A stretch of 64,000 nucleotides of DNA from Helicobacter monodelphidis (GTDB lineage Bacteria; Campylobacterota; Campylobacteria; Campylobacterales; Helicobacteraceae): positions 1 through 64,000 of the forward strand of contig NZ_NHYN01000003.1 of assembly GCF_003288845.1 (NCBI RefSeq), read 5' to 3'. Shown here piece by piece: positions 46,037-56,855 of the stretch. Within the stretch, counting starts at the first letter, position 1. Each line of letters starts with the position of its first letter. A program made the translations under genes and the position numbers. The notes beneath the pieces were generated by a model that worked only from the letters and a program-made list of their open reading frames with translations, searched no databases and had not been told where the DNA came from.

Positions 46037-46837
46037 ATGAAATGGATTGAAGCATTTTTTAGCTTTTTTGGACGCCCCATTGTGGCACTCTTTAGCATTT
46101 TTAAATTTCTGGGAAATTTTGTGCTTTTTCATGTCCACCTTATTCCCTCATATTTTAGCCGCCCTTTTCGATTCAGAGAAATTCTTATCCAAATTGAAAC
46201 AATTGGTTTAGGTTCTTTTTCTATTATTGCCTTAAGTTCAATTTTTACAGGTATGGTTTTAGCAATTCAGTTCTATCAAGGCTTTCATCGCTTTGGTGCA
46301 GAAGAATTTATGAGTTATCCCATTTTTTTAGCTATCACAAGGGAATTAGGTCCTGTTTTTGCATCCCTGATGCTTGTTAGTCGTGCAATTTCGGCAATGG
46401 CGGCAGAACTTGGCACAATGCGTGTGAATGAGCAAATCGATGCCATTGATCTCTTGGGTATTGATTCAAAAAAATTCCTTATTGTACCGCGCATTCTAGC
46501 TACTTCCATTTCCCTACCTTTATTAGTAATTATTTTCGATTTTTTAGGCAATATTTCTGCATTCTGTATTTCCACTTTTGTGCTTGATGTTAACCCCATA
46601 CAATATCAAAGTATGATTGCACAATTTCTTTCCTTTGGTGACTTATTTACATCAATCCTGAAAGGTTTTATTTTTGGCATTCTTGTTAGTCTTATCGGAA
46701 GTTATATTGGATTCCATACAAAAGGTGGTGCAAAGGGGGTTGGAAAATCAACAACACAGGCCGTCGTATTCAGTGCTATCACAATTTTTGGTGCAAATTA
46801 CCTCCTTTCAGCCTTTTTCTTAGCAGTCAACTGGTAA
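46037..46837 (+). CDS. MlaE-family ABC permease
   Basis: A 266-residue permease of the Mla/lipid-asymmetry ABC family, which moves phospholipid between outer and inner membranes. Diagnostic segments are TRELGPVFASLMLVSRAISAMAAELGTMRVNEQIDA written here only as landmarks RELGPVFASLMLVSR and AAELGTMRVNEQIDA, and PRILAT. The usual MlaF ATPase and MlaD partner are not visible in the window. It lies 13 bases after the AI-2E gene and is likely in the tpiA operon. Confidence 0.9.
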   Translation: MKWIEAFFSFFGRPIVALFSIFKFLGNFVLFHVHLIPSYFSRPFRFREILIQIETIGLGSFSIIALSSIFTGMVLAIQFYQGFHRFGAEEFMSYPIFLAITRELGPVFASLMLVSRAISAMAAELGTMRVNEQIDAIDLLGIDSKKFLIVPRILATSISLPLLVIIFDFLGNISAFCISTFVLDVNPIQYQSMIAQFLSFGDLFTSILKGFIFGILVSLIGSYIGFHTKGGAKGVGKSTTQAVVFSAITIFGANYLLSAFFLAVNW

Positions 46838-46841
46838 ATAA

Positions 46842-47672
46842 CTAGGAGTTTCGTTTAAGTTTATTAGTGCGTAAACGTTCTATTGCTCCTAAAACCCAAC
46901 ACCAAATCATCAAAATGTACAAGGCTTTTTTTGCCACATATTGGCTTGCATAGCCCTCAAAAACAGAATGCGAAATAAAAAAAACAAGTATTCCCAAAAA
47001 TAATAGTAAAATATTAAATCTCTCATAAGATCCAAAAATATTTGGACGAATGTAATATAAATAACAAATCATAAAAAGCCCAATAAAAACAAGTATAATT
47101 TCTCCCCATTCCCACCAATATTGCTTGTCAAAAGGCTGAATTGCAAAAACAAATAAAGCAACAATCATCATATTCAAACTCGGAATCATAGAAAATGGAT
47201 AAGTATCAAGGCTCTTAAAAACAGAAACTTCATCTGTGCGAAAATAATACACAAAAGGCATAACAATAAAACATAAAAAAAAGAGCAAATCAATAATTTG
47301 ACCACTGTATCCTAAAGCAAAAAATAACCTCAAGGCATCTGTATCTTCCTCGCTAATAAAATAAGAACGTGCTCCAAGACTAGCATTGACAAGAAAAAAA
47401 ATAAACATTACACCACAAAAAATATAAAAAAGGCGTCCCATTCGTTGAATAGAACGTTCCTTTACCATAAAAAACAACAAGCTTCCACAGCCCATCACGC
47501 CCATTAAAAGATAAAATAATTCATAAAATCCATTAACCTTACTCACCAAATAAAATAAACCTGAAAAGGTATCAAACGTATAGGTTAACAATACGACAGA
47601 TATTGTAAAAATCGCAACCAAAAAAAATAATGCTGAAAGAATAACCTCACTTATACCTATACGACCACTCAT
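46842..47672 (-). CDS. multi-pass membrane protein of unknown function
   Basis: A 276-residue protein with about eight hydrophobic helices, rich in Phe, Tyr and Leu, and few charged residues. The C-terminus is basic (RLRTNKLKRNS), suggesting a cytoplasmic end. No motif is recognised. It follows amiA by 21 bases on the same strand and may be the last gene of the pyrH-amiA operon. Confidence 0.6.
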   Translation of the reverse strand: MSGRIGISEVILSALFFLVAIFTISVVLLTYTFDTFSGLFYLVSKVNGFYELFYLLMGVMGCGSLLFFMVKERSIQRMGRLFYIFCGVMFIFFLVNASLGARSYFISEEDTDALRLFFALGYSGQIIDLLFFLCFIVMPFVYYFRTDEVSVFKSLDTYPFSMIPSLNMMIVALFVFAIQPFDKQYWWEWGEIILVFIGLFMICYLYYIRPNIFGSYERFNILLLFLGILVFFISHSVFEGYASQYVAKKALYILMIWCWVLGAIERLRTNKLKRNS

Positions 47673-47693
47673 TGCAACTCCTATACTCTAATT

Positions 47694-48842
47694 TTAAAAA
47701 TTCTTCATAAAATAACCGTCAATACCATCAGCAATACCTCTAGCAAGATATTTCTGATAAGTATTTTGGTGAATTAGTTTACCTTCCTTTGGGTGAGTAA
47801 TGTACCCAATTTCTAAGAGAATTGAGGGCATCAATGCACCAGCCAAAACCCAAAAAGGACCTTCACGTACACCACCATCAACGACACTATAATGTTTTTT
47901 TAGAGCAGATAAAACGCCAAATTGTACATCAATGGCCAGGCGATTAGAGGCATACAAACGTTGAGAGCTAATAATTCCAATCACCGTCTGACGCGAAAAA
48001 TGCCCCATCACTTCAATGTCATTCTTATTTTCTGCGGCAGCAACATCTTCTGCTCTTTTGCTTCTTGCAGGAGAAAGAAAATATGTCTCTACGCCATTAA
48101 GTGTCGCACTACGCGATTTATCCACTGCATTCGCATGAATAGACAAGAAAAGATCTGCATTCTTTGCATTAGCAAATTCCGTTCTCTCTCGCAAAGAAAT
48201 AAATTTATCTGTTGAACGCGTCATAAAAACGCTATATCCCCGCTTTTGCAATTCCTTTTGCAATTCCTTTGCAAGATTCAACACAATTACTTTTTCACAA
48301 ATTTTCGCAACACCTAAAGCACCACAATCTTTTCCGCCATGACCTGCATCAAGCACAACAACTTTCTTACTTTTTTTTCTGGTGGGAGCTTTATTTTTTG
48401 TCTCTGTAGGCTTTTGTGTTCGTTCTTTGTGTTCAAATAAAGCAACAATTTGATTTGTGTCCCGCTTTTCCTCTCTCAGACTACTAATGATTACGCTTTT
48501 ATCATCAACTTGAATATCACTCTGAAAAGTATCTTGAGAAGAAAAAACAACCCTTACCTTTTGTGGTGTATTCTGTGCCACCCTCACTAAAACACCATTA
48601 TCAAATTGGTCGGTTATATTACCATCTGTTAAAATAGCATCAAAATCATAAATATTACGTGTTGAATTTTTGTCCTTTAGTGTAAAAAAACGATAATGAC
48701 TTTTTTTAACCTCTTTGTTAAATTGAAGTAAAATCTTTCCGTTCTCTTGAATATCGATTTCCACAATACGCAATAAACTGGATGCCTCCAGAGAAAGGGA
48801 AAACAGAACAATAAAAAAACTACAGCAAAGAAACCTAATCAC
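47694..48842 (-). CDS. amiA: N-acetylmuramoyl-L-alanine amidase, AMIN plus Amidase_3
   Basis: A 382-residue exported protein (signal peptide MIRFLCCSFFIVLFSLSLEA). An N-terminal AMIN-type beta domain (about 25-135) is joined by a basic linker to the zinc amidase: VVVLDAGHGGKDCGA (first His), a conserved Glu in CEKVIVLNLA, LSIHANA (second His), and EIGYITHPKEG near the C-terminus. It splits septal peptidoglycan; the H. pylori homologue HP0772 controls daughter-cell separation and the coccoid transition. Neighbouring genes match H. pylori order. Confidence 0.93.
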   Translation of the reverse strand: MIRFLCCSFFIVLFSLSLEASSLLRIVEIDIQENGKILLQFNKEVKKSHYRFFTLKDKNSTRNIYDFDAILTDGNITDQFDNGVLVRVAQNTPQKVRVVFSSQDTFQSDIQVDDKSVIISSLREEKRDTNQIVALFEHKERTQKPTETKNKAPTRKKSKKVVVLDAGHGGKDCGALGVAKICEKVIVLNLAKELQKELQKRGYSVFMTRSTDKFISLRERTEFANAKNADLFLSIHANAVDKSRSATLNGVETYFLSPARSKRAEDVAAAENKNDIEVMGHFSRQTVIGIISSQRLYASNRLAIDVQFGVLSALKKHYSVVDGGVREGPFWVLAGALMPSILLEIGYITHPKEGKLIHQNTYQKYLARGIADGIDGYFMKNF

Positions 48843-49935
48843 AGATTAATTCATCCATAATTTCTCGGACACTAACAATTTTCTCAATACGATAACCATT
48901 AGCACCGGTAAAATATAATCCATTTTTAGAATCACCAAATGCCGCATCCCCAAGTCTATCGGCAATGCAATACCCTACCGCCTTTGCTTCCACACCACGA
49001 TGACACGGTTGCACACAATTGCTAATACAAGCAACTTTAGGTGCATTCCCCTCCTTTAATCTATCTAAAACACCTGTTACAATCGCTCTTGCAGGGTAAC
49101 CAACAGGTGATTTAATTAATTTAATATCTTCTTTTTGAACACTAGGCATAAGAGTTGCATAATATTTTGCATCACATTCATGAGAACCCAAAAAGCGTGT
49201 CCCCATCTGCACACCGCTTGCTCCCATCTTTAAAAAAGAATCTATATCTGCCCTATCCCAAATTCCTCCTGCCGCAAGAATCGGTATGTTTCCCCAATTC
49301 TTCACTTCCTTAATAACTTCTGGAATCAAAGTTTCAAGCTGATATTCTTCCTTAAAGCAATCTTCATACATTACACCTTGATGGCCACCACTTAATGGAC
49401 CTTCTACCACAACTGCATCCGGCAGACGATTATACCGCCCAGTCCACCTTTTACAGATAATTTTTAATGCACGTGCTGAAGATACAATCGGCACAAGTGC
49501 GACTTCAGGAAAATCCTTTGTAAACTCTGGCATATCAGTTGGTAGTCCCGCCCCCGTAATAATCACATCAGCCCCAGCCTCACAAGCATCTCTTACAACG
49601 CGTCCATAATTATTAATTGCATATAAAATATTTGCACCTAAAGGAGCATTACCACAAAGTTTGCGTGCATTCTTAAAAATCTCAAATAAAGCCTCTTTAG
49701 AATAAAAATTCTCTACTTCTAAAGGACGTTCTGAAACAAGTTTTTTTGCAAATGCAAAATGTTTGTAATATCCTGTTCCAACTGCACTAATCACGCCTAA
49801 ACCGCCCTCTTTAGAAACACTACCCGCCAATTCATCCCAACTAATTCCAATCCCCATACCCCCCTGAACAATCGGATAAGGAATAAGATGATTTCTGATT
49901 TTTAATGCCGGTAGTGTCGTTTTCCGCCCTATCAT
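48835..49935 (-). CDS. fabX: flavin/iron-sulfur acyl-ACP dehydrogenase-isomerase FabX
   Basis: A 366-residue enzyme of the nitronate-monooxygenase fold. In H. pylori the orthologue HP0773 makes unsaturated fatty acids by oxidising and isomerising decanoyl-ACP, replacing FabA/FabB. The FMN-binding barrel shows QGGMGIGIS, GANILYAINN and GGIWDRADIDSF; the catalytic His is in LSGGHQGVMYED. The family-specific [4Fe-4S] loop CISNCVQPC, plus the cysteine of VGYCIADRL, distinguishes it from plain nitronate monooxygenases. Position between amiA and tyrS is conserved. Confidence 0.9.
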   Translation of the reverse strand: MIGRKTTLPALKIRNHLIPYPIVQGGMGIGISWDELAGSVSKEGGLGVISAVGTGYYKHFAFAKKLVSERPLEVENFYSKEALFEIFKNARKLCGNAPLGANILYAINNYGRVVRDACEAGADVIITGAGLPTDMPEFTKDFPEVALVPIVSSARALKIICKRWTGRYNRLPDAVVVEGPLSGGHQGVMYEDCFKEEYQLETLIPEVIKEVKNWGNIPILAAGGIWDRADIDSFLKMGASGVQMGTRFLGSHECDAKYYATLMPSVQKEDIKLIKSPVGYPARAIVTGVLDRLKEGNAPKVACISNCVQPCHRGVEAKAVGYCIADRLGDAAFGDSKNGLYFTGANGYRIEKIVSVREIMDELICD

Positions 49936-49948
49936 TTCTTGTTTTCCT

Positions 49949-51163
49949 CTATTTTATTTGAATACGCAAAAATTTTCTTCTGCCAATTTGCACGATATAC
50001 TCACCCTCTTCTAACTGCATTTGAATATCCTGCACCTTTTGCTGATTTACCCTCAATGCCCCCGCTTGAATATCCCTTCTTGCCTGAGAAGTTGATGGAC
50101 TTAAGCCACCATCAACCAAGGCTTTGCAAATCCACAGAGGGGAATCTGCTTGCAAAATAGGCATTTCCTCTGGAATTTCATGAAGTGAAAATATTTTATC
50201 AAATTCCGTTTTTGCTTCCAATGCCTCTTGAGAAGAGTAAAATCTTGCTGTAATCTCCAAACCTAATTCTTCTTTTGCTGTTTTTGGATGCTTTTTCCCA
50301 TCTTGAATGTCAGTTTGTAATTGCTGAATTTCCCTCAAAGTTTTTGCACTCAAAAGCTCATAGTATCGCCACATCAAGTCATCAGAAATACTCATAATCT
50401 TAGCAAACATATCTTTTGGAGATTCTGTAACACCAATGTAATTCCCTAAACTCTTGCTCATCTTATTGACACCATCAAGCCCCTCAAGAATAGGCATCAT
50501 CAATGCTGCTTGCTCTTTTTGTCCATAACTTCGCTGTAAATGCCTTCCCATTAAAAGATTAAATTTTTGGTCATTACCGCCAAATTCTACCGCACATTTT
50601 AACATTACACTATCATAGCCCTGCATCAAGGGATATAAAAATTCAACAATACTAATGGGCGATTGATTCTTTAGCCTTTTTTCAAAATCATCTCTCTCCA
50701 ACATTCTTGCAACAGAGAATCGGGAACATAAGTCTAAAATATCGCTTAGCTTAAGTCCTGCAAGCCATTCTGAATTAAAACGTACCTCCGTTTTATTAGG
50801 GTCTAGGATTTTAAAAACCTGCTCTTGATAGGTTTTTGCATTCTGTAAAACTTCCTCACGCGTTAAGGGTTTTCTTGTTTCACTCTTTCCACTTGGATCA
50901 CCGATTGTTGCCGTAAAGTCACCGATAAGAAAAACAACTTTTGCCCCATACTTCTGGAAAGTTGCCATTTTTTGAATCAATACTGTATGTCCCAAATGTA
51001 AATCGGGTGCTGTTGGGTCAAAACCTGCTTTAATGATAAAATTCTTCCCATTCACAAGATATTCACGGACACACAGAGAGATATACTCTTCTCCAATAAC
51101 CTCACTACACCCTCTCAAAAGTTCCTTCATTGCTTCTTGTAACTGATTATCTATATCACTCAT
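49949..51163 (-). CDS. tyrS: tyrosyl-tRNA synthetase
   Basis: A 404-residue class I synthetase. The HIGH motif is HLGHT, the KMSKS loop NKMSKSLGN, and the C-terminal S4-type RNA-binding domain is present ([16 protein letters not shown]). ATG 51163 is chosen over the ATG two codons earlier because AGGAG directly abuts the earlier one, leaving no spacer, and stands 6 bases from 51163. It follows spoT in the conserved HP0777-HP0772 block. Confidence 0.95.
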   Translation of the reverse strand: MSDIDNQLQEAMKELLRGCSEVIGEEYISLCVREYLVNGKNFIIKAGFDPTAPDLHLGHTVLIQKMATFQKYGAKVVFLIGDFTATIGDPSGKSETRKPLTREEVLQNAKTYQEQVFKILDPNKTEVRFNSEWLAGLKLSDILDLCSRFSVARMLERDDFEKRLKNQSPISIVEFLYPLMQGYDSVMLKCAVEFGGNDQKFNLLMGRHLQRSYGQKEQAALMMPILEGLDGVNKMSKSLGNYIGVTESPKDMFAKIMSISDDLMWRYYELLSAKTLREIQQLQTDIQDGKKHPKTAKEELGLEITARFYSSQEALEAKTEFDKIFSLHEIPEEMPILQADSPLWICKALVDGGLSPSTSQARRDIQAGALRVNQQKVQDIQMQLEEGEYIVQIGRRKFLRIQIK

Positions 51164-51172
51164 TATCATCTC

Positions 51173-53344
51173 CTAACCATTACTATACGCATCCTTCAAA
51201 CTATAAACATCAATAATACGAAATTTTTGTGATAAAAGTTTCTTAAGCGTCTTCACATCAGTATCATGGCATTCAATATGGATTTCGCTATGTGCAGAAT
51301 AACTATTTTTTCTACCACCCACATCAATACTTAGAACATTCATATCATTTTTTGCCAAAAACTGCAAGAAATTTGCCAAAATGCCTTTTTGATTCTCCAA
51401 AGCAACAATCACAACAAACCTCTGCATTGCATCTTCTATCCAAGAAACATAAAGCATTTTCGCACCCCGTTCAATCTCACCTAGTGCCCTTTCGCATAAT
51501 TTATGGTGAATAAATGCCTTTGAGCCACTTTTTAATGCAATTACCTCATCACCAAACTTAGGGTGACAACAATAATCAAACAATGTCTCAGAAATATTAT
51601 AATTTGAACAAATCAAAAAGCTATCAAAAACATACTCTTTTAATTTAAGAATCTTGATCTTTAATAGCATAAATAAATTCGCATCCTTTTTTATACTATT
51701 CTCAATACGACTTTCAAGCTCTTTTAGATAGATAAGATCTGTACAAGCACGATGAATGGAACTTTCTAGCTTTGCAGTATTAACAAAATCAGCAATTTCT
51801 TGAGGTGTTTTCCCAAAAATTGTTGCAATAATATTGAAGGCACTTAACCTCTCTACCTCCTTATAGCGCGCCGCTGTTGTGATTCTTATCTGATGTTTTG
51901 CTTTAGATGTTTTTACTGCATCACCCCAACTCGGGCGAACAATGGGCTTATCCACAGTAATAATCTTGACAATATCGCCACTTTTTAGAACTGTCAATAA
52001 AGAAACTTGCTGATTGTTAACCATCGCTTTTTTTGCATGATTCCCTATATCTGTATGAACCGCATATGCAAAGTCTAACACAACTGCACCAACAGGAAGA
52101 GTATAAGTATCACCATCAGGGGAAAAAACAACAATATCTTCACGATATAAATCATTTTTTGCAAGCTCATAGAATTCCTCAATAGTATTGTTTTGAAACT
52201 GCAAATCATTCAACCAACCTAAAGAAGGTGTTTTTGCTCCTCCTGCTTTATATTTCCAATGTGCTGCCACGCCATATTCTGCACCTTTATGCATATCCTC
52301 TGTACGAATTTGTACTTCATAAATCAATGAGTCATCAAATATTGTTGTATGAATCGTCTGATACCCATTCTCCTTAGGTAAAGCAACATAATCCTTAAAA
52401 CGCGACAAAATGGGCTTGAACTTTAAATGCACAATCCCCAAAACACGATAACAATCAAGGGGTTCTTGAACAATAATGCGTAAAGCAAGTAAATCTAAAA
52501 CTTCCTCAATTGAAATTCCTTTTCTTTGCATTTTTAAATAGGTAGAATAACGTCTTTTGATTCTCCCCATTAGCTGAAAATGCCCCTCTGGAATTCCATT
52601 AGAAATTAATAATCGCTTAACTTTACCAAGAAAGGTGTTCAGTTTCAGTTGAAGTTCTTGATGATTGTCTTGAAAATAAAGGTCGATTTTTTCATATTCT
52701 TCTGGAAAAATATAGCGAAAACTCAAATCCTCTAATTCATTTTTGATTGATGATATACCCAACCGATGTGCAATGGGGGCATACACTACAAGTGTTTCCT
52801 CAGAAATACGCACTCGTTTATTAGGAGCTAACGCTTGAAGTGTTAACATGTTGTGAAAACGATCGCAAAGCTTAATGACTAATGCACGAATATCCCTCAC
52901 AGAGGCAATAAGCATTTTACGAAAAGTCAAGGCTGCTGTAATCATTTTACGATTTGACGATGCAGGAGGCAATTCTTCCTCACGAATCTCCACAATTTTT
53001 GTCAATGAATCCACCAAAGAAGCAACATCTTCCCCAAACAAAGAAGCAACATCTTCTCTTGTCGCAACAGTATCCTCCACAACATCATGAAGTAATGCCG
53101 CACAAATCATCGCCTCATCACCACCATAATGTGCAACAATACAAGCAACAAGGATTGGGTGTGTTACATAGGGACCACCACCTTTTCTAAACTGCCCCTC
53201 ATGTGCTTTTGTCGCATACGCAAGTGCATCTTCAATCTTTTGTTGAATGCCTGCAGTCTGCCTTAAAAGCTCATGTGCTCGTTCTGGATCATTGATAGCA
53301 CTAATTTCATTAAAGAACTCGAGACTGCTTAAAATCTCTGCCAT
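51173..53344 (-). CDS. spoT: bifunctional (p)ppGpp synthetase/hydrolase
   Basis: A 723-residue Rel/SpoT enzyme, sole regulator of ppGpp in Campylobacterota. N-terminal HD hydrolase domain with intact metal motifs (YVTHPI, ALLHDVVEDT), synthetase domain (GYQTIHTT, YEVQIRTEDMH), TGS domain (VVFSPDGDTYTLPVGAVVLD), helical region and C-terminal ACT domain. Both activities therefore look intact. Its start overlaps the rpoZ stop region by 35 bases, coupling it to the omega subunit; in E. coli rpoZ and spoT also share an operon. Confidence 0.96.
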   Translation of the reverse strand: MAEILSSLEFFNEISAINDPERAHELLRQTAGIQQKIEDALAYATKAHEGQFRKGGGPYVTHPILVACIVAHYGGDEAMICAALLHDVVEDTVATREDVASLFGEDVASLVDSLTKIVEIREEELPPASSNRKMITAALTFRKMLIASVRDIRALVIKLCDRFHNMLTLQALAPNKRVRISEETLVVYAPIAHRLGISSIKNELEDLSFRYIFPEEYEKIDLYFQDNHQELQLKLNTFLGKVKRLLISNGIPEGHFQLMGRIKRRYSTYLKMQRKGISIEEVLDLLALRIIVQEPLDCYRVLGIVHLKFKPILSRFKDYVALPKENGYQTIHTTIFDDSLIYEVQIRTEDMHKGAEYGVAAHWKYKAGGAKTPSLGWLNDLQFQNNTIEEFYELAKNDLYREDIVVFSPDGDTYTLPVGAVVLDFAYAVHTDIGNHAKKAMVNNQQVSLLTVLKSGDIVKIITVDKPIVRPSWGDAVKTSKAKHQIRITTAARYKEVERLSAFNIIATIFGKTPQEIADFVNTAKLESSIHRACTDLIYLKELESRIENSIKKDANLFMLLKIKILKLKEYVFDSFLICSNYNISETLFDYCCHPKFGDEVIALKSGSKAFIHHKLCERALGEIERGAKMLYVSWIEDAMQRFVVIVALENQKGILANFLQFLAKNDMNVLSIDVGGRKNSYSAHSEIHIECHDTDVKTLKKLLSQKFRIIDVYSLKDAYSNG

Positions 53345-53567
53345 CGCTCTCTTTCACTCCTATTTTTCCTTCAGCAATTTCAATCAAAGCAATATCGGGA
53401 AGCTTATGGATTTTCACATTCATATCCACAAGAGGCTTCACTCCCTTACTTAATTCTTCAACACGTGCAAAGATAATATTAGAAAGCATATAGCGATCGT
53501 TATTGACACGCTCCAAAGCTTTTGAAGCAATCTCCTCCATTCTCAACATTCTCATTCCTCTAGCCAT
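53310..53567 (-). CDS. rpoZ: RNA polymerase omega subunit
   Basis: An 85-residue protein with the omega core (MEEIASKALERVNNDRYMLSN, IALIEIAEGKIGV). The first ATG (53567) is used since AAGGAG ends 6 bases upstream; the Met-rich start gives 9-10 residues more than H. pylori omega (74). It overlaps spoT by 35 bases, the order seen in H. pylori and in E. coli. Omega stabilises core RNA polymerase and forms part of the ppGpp site in some bacteria. Confidence 0.93.
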   Translation of the reverse strand: MARGMRMLRMEEIASKALERVNNDRYMLSNIIFARVEELSKGVKPLVDMNVKIHKLPDIALIEIAEGKIGVKESDGRDFKQSRVL

Positions 53568-53577
53568 TTTTTACTCC

Positions 53578-54339
<762 letters not shown>

Positions 54340-54481
54340 CTATATTTCTTTACTTCCCGACATTCTACACAAAAATCTCTTAAGAAAAGGCATTTTATAT
54401 TCAAGAATCAAAAATTTCCTATCACTAAGATGAATTTTTAGGGGGCAACATCAATACTTTTTAAATTTCATTTATTGTGGC

Positions 54482-54487
54482 TATAAT
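54482..54487 (+). promoter_or_regulatory. extended -10 box for the NSS transporter gene
   Basis: TGTGGCTATAAT contains a perfect TATAAT (54482-54487) with an upstream TG-like extension; the ATG lies 42 bases downstream with AAGGAA as ribosome site. Confidence 0.6.
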
Positions 54488-54528
54488 TACAATCTTAAAT
54501 ATAATAGATAAGCATTCAAGGAATTAAA

Positions 54529-55899
54529 ATGCAAAAGAGGCACACATGGTCTAGTAGTATTGCTTATATTTTAACTGTTGCAGGTGCAACAATTGGATTT
54601 GGCGCGACTTGGCGTTTTCCTTATCTAGTTGGGCAGAATGGTGGTGGTGCATATGTCCTTATATTCATTATCGCTATGATACTCATTGGAATCCCTATGC
54701 TACTTGTTGAAAATGTGATTGGCAGGAGAGCACACAGAAATTCTATTGACGCCTTTAGTCCCAAAGCACAACAAAAATCTTTTTCGAAAGCATGGACAAT
54801 TCTAGGCTATATGGGGCTAATTGGTTGCTTTGGCATTATTGGCTATTATATGGTTTTAGGTGGCTGGGTTTTTACTTATATTATCAATATTCTCACAGGT
54901 GACTTGAATCTTTCAAGCTCAATTAGCAAAACAATGACTCGAGAATTTTATAATACGCAGATCGAAAACAATCCATTAATGATTACACTCTATACTTTAA
55001 TATTTGTTTTTCTAAATTGGTTTGTGCTTGTTAAAGGTATTTCAAATGGTATTGAAAAGGCAATGAAGTATCTTATGCCCTTGCTAATTCTCTGCCTCAT
55101 CGCCATTGTGATACGCAATCTAACTTTACCGGGTGCGGCTGAAGGTATTGCATTCTACTTAACACCTAATTTTAGTAAAATTACCCCCTCTTTATTTGTG
55201 CTTGTTTTAGGGCAAGTCTTTTTCGCACTCTCTCTTGGCTTTGGGGTAATGATTACACTTTCATCATATTTGGATAAAAATGAAGATTTATTCAAAGCAG
55301 CTATAAGCACGGGTATCATCAATACCATTATTGCTATTTTAGCAGGTTTTATGATTTTTCCCTCACTATTTAGTTTTCAACTACAGCCTGACGAAGGACC
55401 TAGACTTGTTTTTGAAGTTTTACCTATTGTATTTTCAAATATGCACTTTGGAAATATTCTTGCCATAGGATTCTTCTGTTTGTTAATTATTGCTGCATTC
55501 ACCACATCTATCACACTTTATGAAGTTATTATTACTGTTGTGCAAGAAAAATTAAAAATTGGACGTAAAATTTCCGTTACTCTTGTATTGGGTGTATTGT
55601 TTTTAACAGCTAATATCCCCTGCATTATGGCTTATGGAGAGTGGAGAGATGTAACAATTATCGGCAAAAATATTTTTGGTGCCTTTGACTATATTAGCAG
55701 TAATATCTTTTTTGTACTCACCGCCTTAGGTTCTGCAATTTTTGTAGGTTGGGTTTTGGATAAAGAGGCAAAAGAAGAAGTATCTAACGGATTAAGCCTG
55801 AATGCAAAGAAATTTGTTACTTTTTGGTTTTATTATGTAAAATACATCATTCCTCTCATTATATTAATCATTTTTTTTGGAAATTTTTATATTACTTGA
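54529..55899 (+). CDS. sodium-dependent transporter, NSS/SNF family
   Basis: A 456-residue secondary transporter with about 11 helices. The first helix, GATIGFGATWRFPYLVGQNGGG (given as landmarks GATIGFGATWRFPYL and QNGGGAY), holds the sodium and substrate site of the LeuT fold. H. pylori has two homologues, HP0497 and HP0498. The substrate is probably an amino acid but is not known. It has its own promoter; the following methyltransferase starts 10 bases after its stop. Confidence 0.93.
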   Translation: MQKRHTWSSSIAYILTVAGATIGFGATWRFPYLVGQNGGGAYVLIFIIAMILIGIPMLLVENVIGRRAHRNSIDAFSPKAQQKSFSKAWTILGYMGLIGCFGIIGYYMVLGGWVFTYIINILTGDLNLSSSISKTMTREFYNTQIENNPLMITLYTLIFVFLNWFVLVKGISNGIEKAMKYLMPLLILCLIAIVIRNLTLPGAAEGIAFYLTPNFSKITPSLFVLVLGQVFFALSLGFGVMITLSSYLDKNEDLFKAAISTGIINTIIAILAGFMIFPSLFSFQLQPDEGPRLVFEVLPIVFSNMHFGNILAIGFFCLLIIAAFTTSITLYEVIITVVQEKLKIGRKISVTLVLGVLFLTANIPCIMAYGEWRDVTIIGKNIFGAFDYISSNIFFVLTALGSAIFVGWVLDKEAKEEVSNGLSLNAKKFVTFWFYYVKYIIPLIILIIFFGNFYIT

Positions 55900-55909
55900 A
55901 AGGACAATA

Positions 55910-56662
55910 ATGCAAACACAAATATGGGATAAAAAAGCACAATCTTTTCCGCGTTTTACGAAAAATAACGAGGAGGTTTTAGAGATTCTTCATTTTTTTC
56001 AGAAAAATGGTATGGATTTTTTTCATAAGACTTTAATAGACATCGGTTGCGGTAATGGGCGATTCGCACTCCATTTCGCAGAGAAGGCGAAACATATTTA
56101 CGCAACAGATTTATCACAAATGATGCTTAATCATCTCCTTGCAGACGCTAAAGAGTTAGGCTTAAACAACATTACAATTCTTGCAAATGCGTGGCAACAG
56201 ATTAAAACTACAGATTTAGCACCCATTCAAATCTCTTTTGCCTGTATGACTCCAGCCATGAACACTAAAGAGGCATTCTTAAAAGCTTATCACCTCTGCA
56301 CAGAATGTATGTGTTATGTGGGTTTTGGACGATTCAGAAAAAATCCACTCTTAGAAAAAATTTTTGCCCTACATAAAATTGATTTTGAGTTACCCACTGG
56401 ACTTCCGCAAGTTCTACAATGGTTACAAGAAGAAGACATCAATACTCCTCCAATCATCTACAAACAACAAGTTTTAGAACGCGAATTAGAACCAACCCAA
56501 GCTATCAAAGATATTCAATGGCACATTCAGATTCATAATCAATGCCCTGATAACGCATTAATTCAAGACTATGTGAACCATCTTGCTAAAAAAGGAAAGA
56601 TCCTCTACACACAAGAAAGAGAAATTGGTCTAGCTTATCTGCAAAAACCAAAAATGCTTTAA
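55910..56662 (+). CDS. class I SAM-dependent methyltransferase
   Basis: A 250-residue methyltransferase. The SAM motif LIDIGCGNGRFALHFA and the acidic loop YATDLSQ are intact, followed by a long C-terminal region with many Gln, Cys and Asp. ATG 55910 has AAAGGA just upstream; an in-frame ATG at 55877 would overlap the transporter and is rejected. The substrate is not recognised: a small molecule is likely, as there is no RNA- or DNA-binding domain. Cotranscription with the transporter is likely. Confidence 0.82.
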   Translation: MQTQIWDKKAQSFPRFTKNNEEVLEILHFFQKNGMDFFHKTLIDIGCGNGRFALHFAEKAKHIYATDLSQMMLNHLLADAKELGLNNITILANAWQQIKTTDLAPIQISFACMTPAMNTKEAFLKAYHLCTECMCYVGFGRFRKNPLLEKIFALHKIDFELPTGLPQVLQWLQEEDINTPPIIYKQQVLERELEPTQAIKDIQWHIQIHNQCPDNALIQDYVNHLAKKGKILYTQEREIGLAYLQKPKML

Positions 56663-56855
56663 TCTACTTTGTTGTAATGAAGCTAGATTCTTTATGTTTT
56701 TATGTCATAAAACCCACACATCTCTATCCTCTACTCCCTTGCAGTTTTGGGGCAATGCAATTTGGCAAATCGAGGATAAGAAACTAAAATGTGAATCCTT
56801 GTAAAAACAAAGGGTAGGAGGCTTAGCCCCCCACCAACAAAAGTTACTACAGATT

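Noticed and set aside
56662-56855. Possible RNA gene between the methyltransferase and ppk
   Set aside because: There are GC-rich patches (GGGTAGGAGGCTTAGCCCCC) but no tRNA cloverleaf or known ncRNA motif; an imperfect terminator explains them better.
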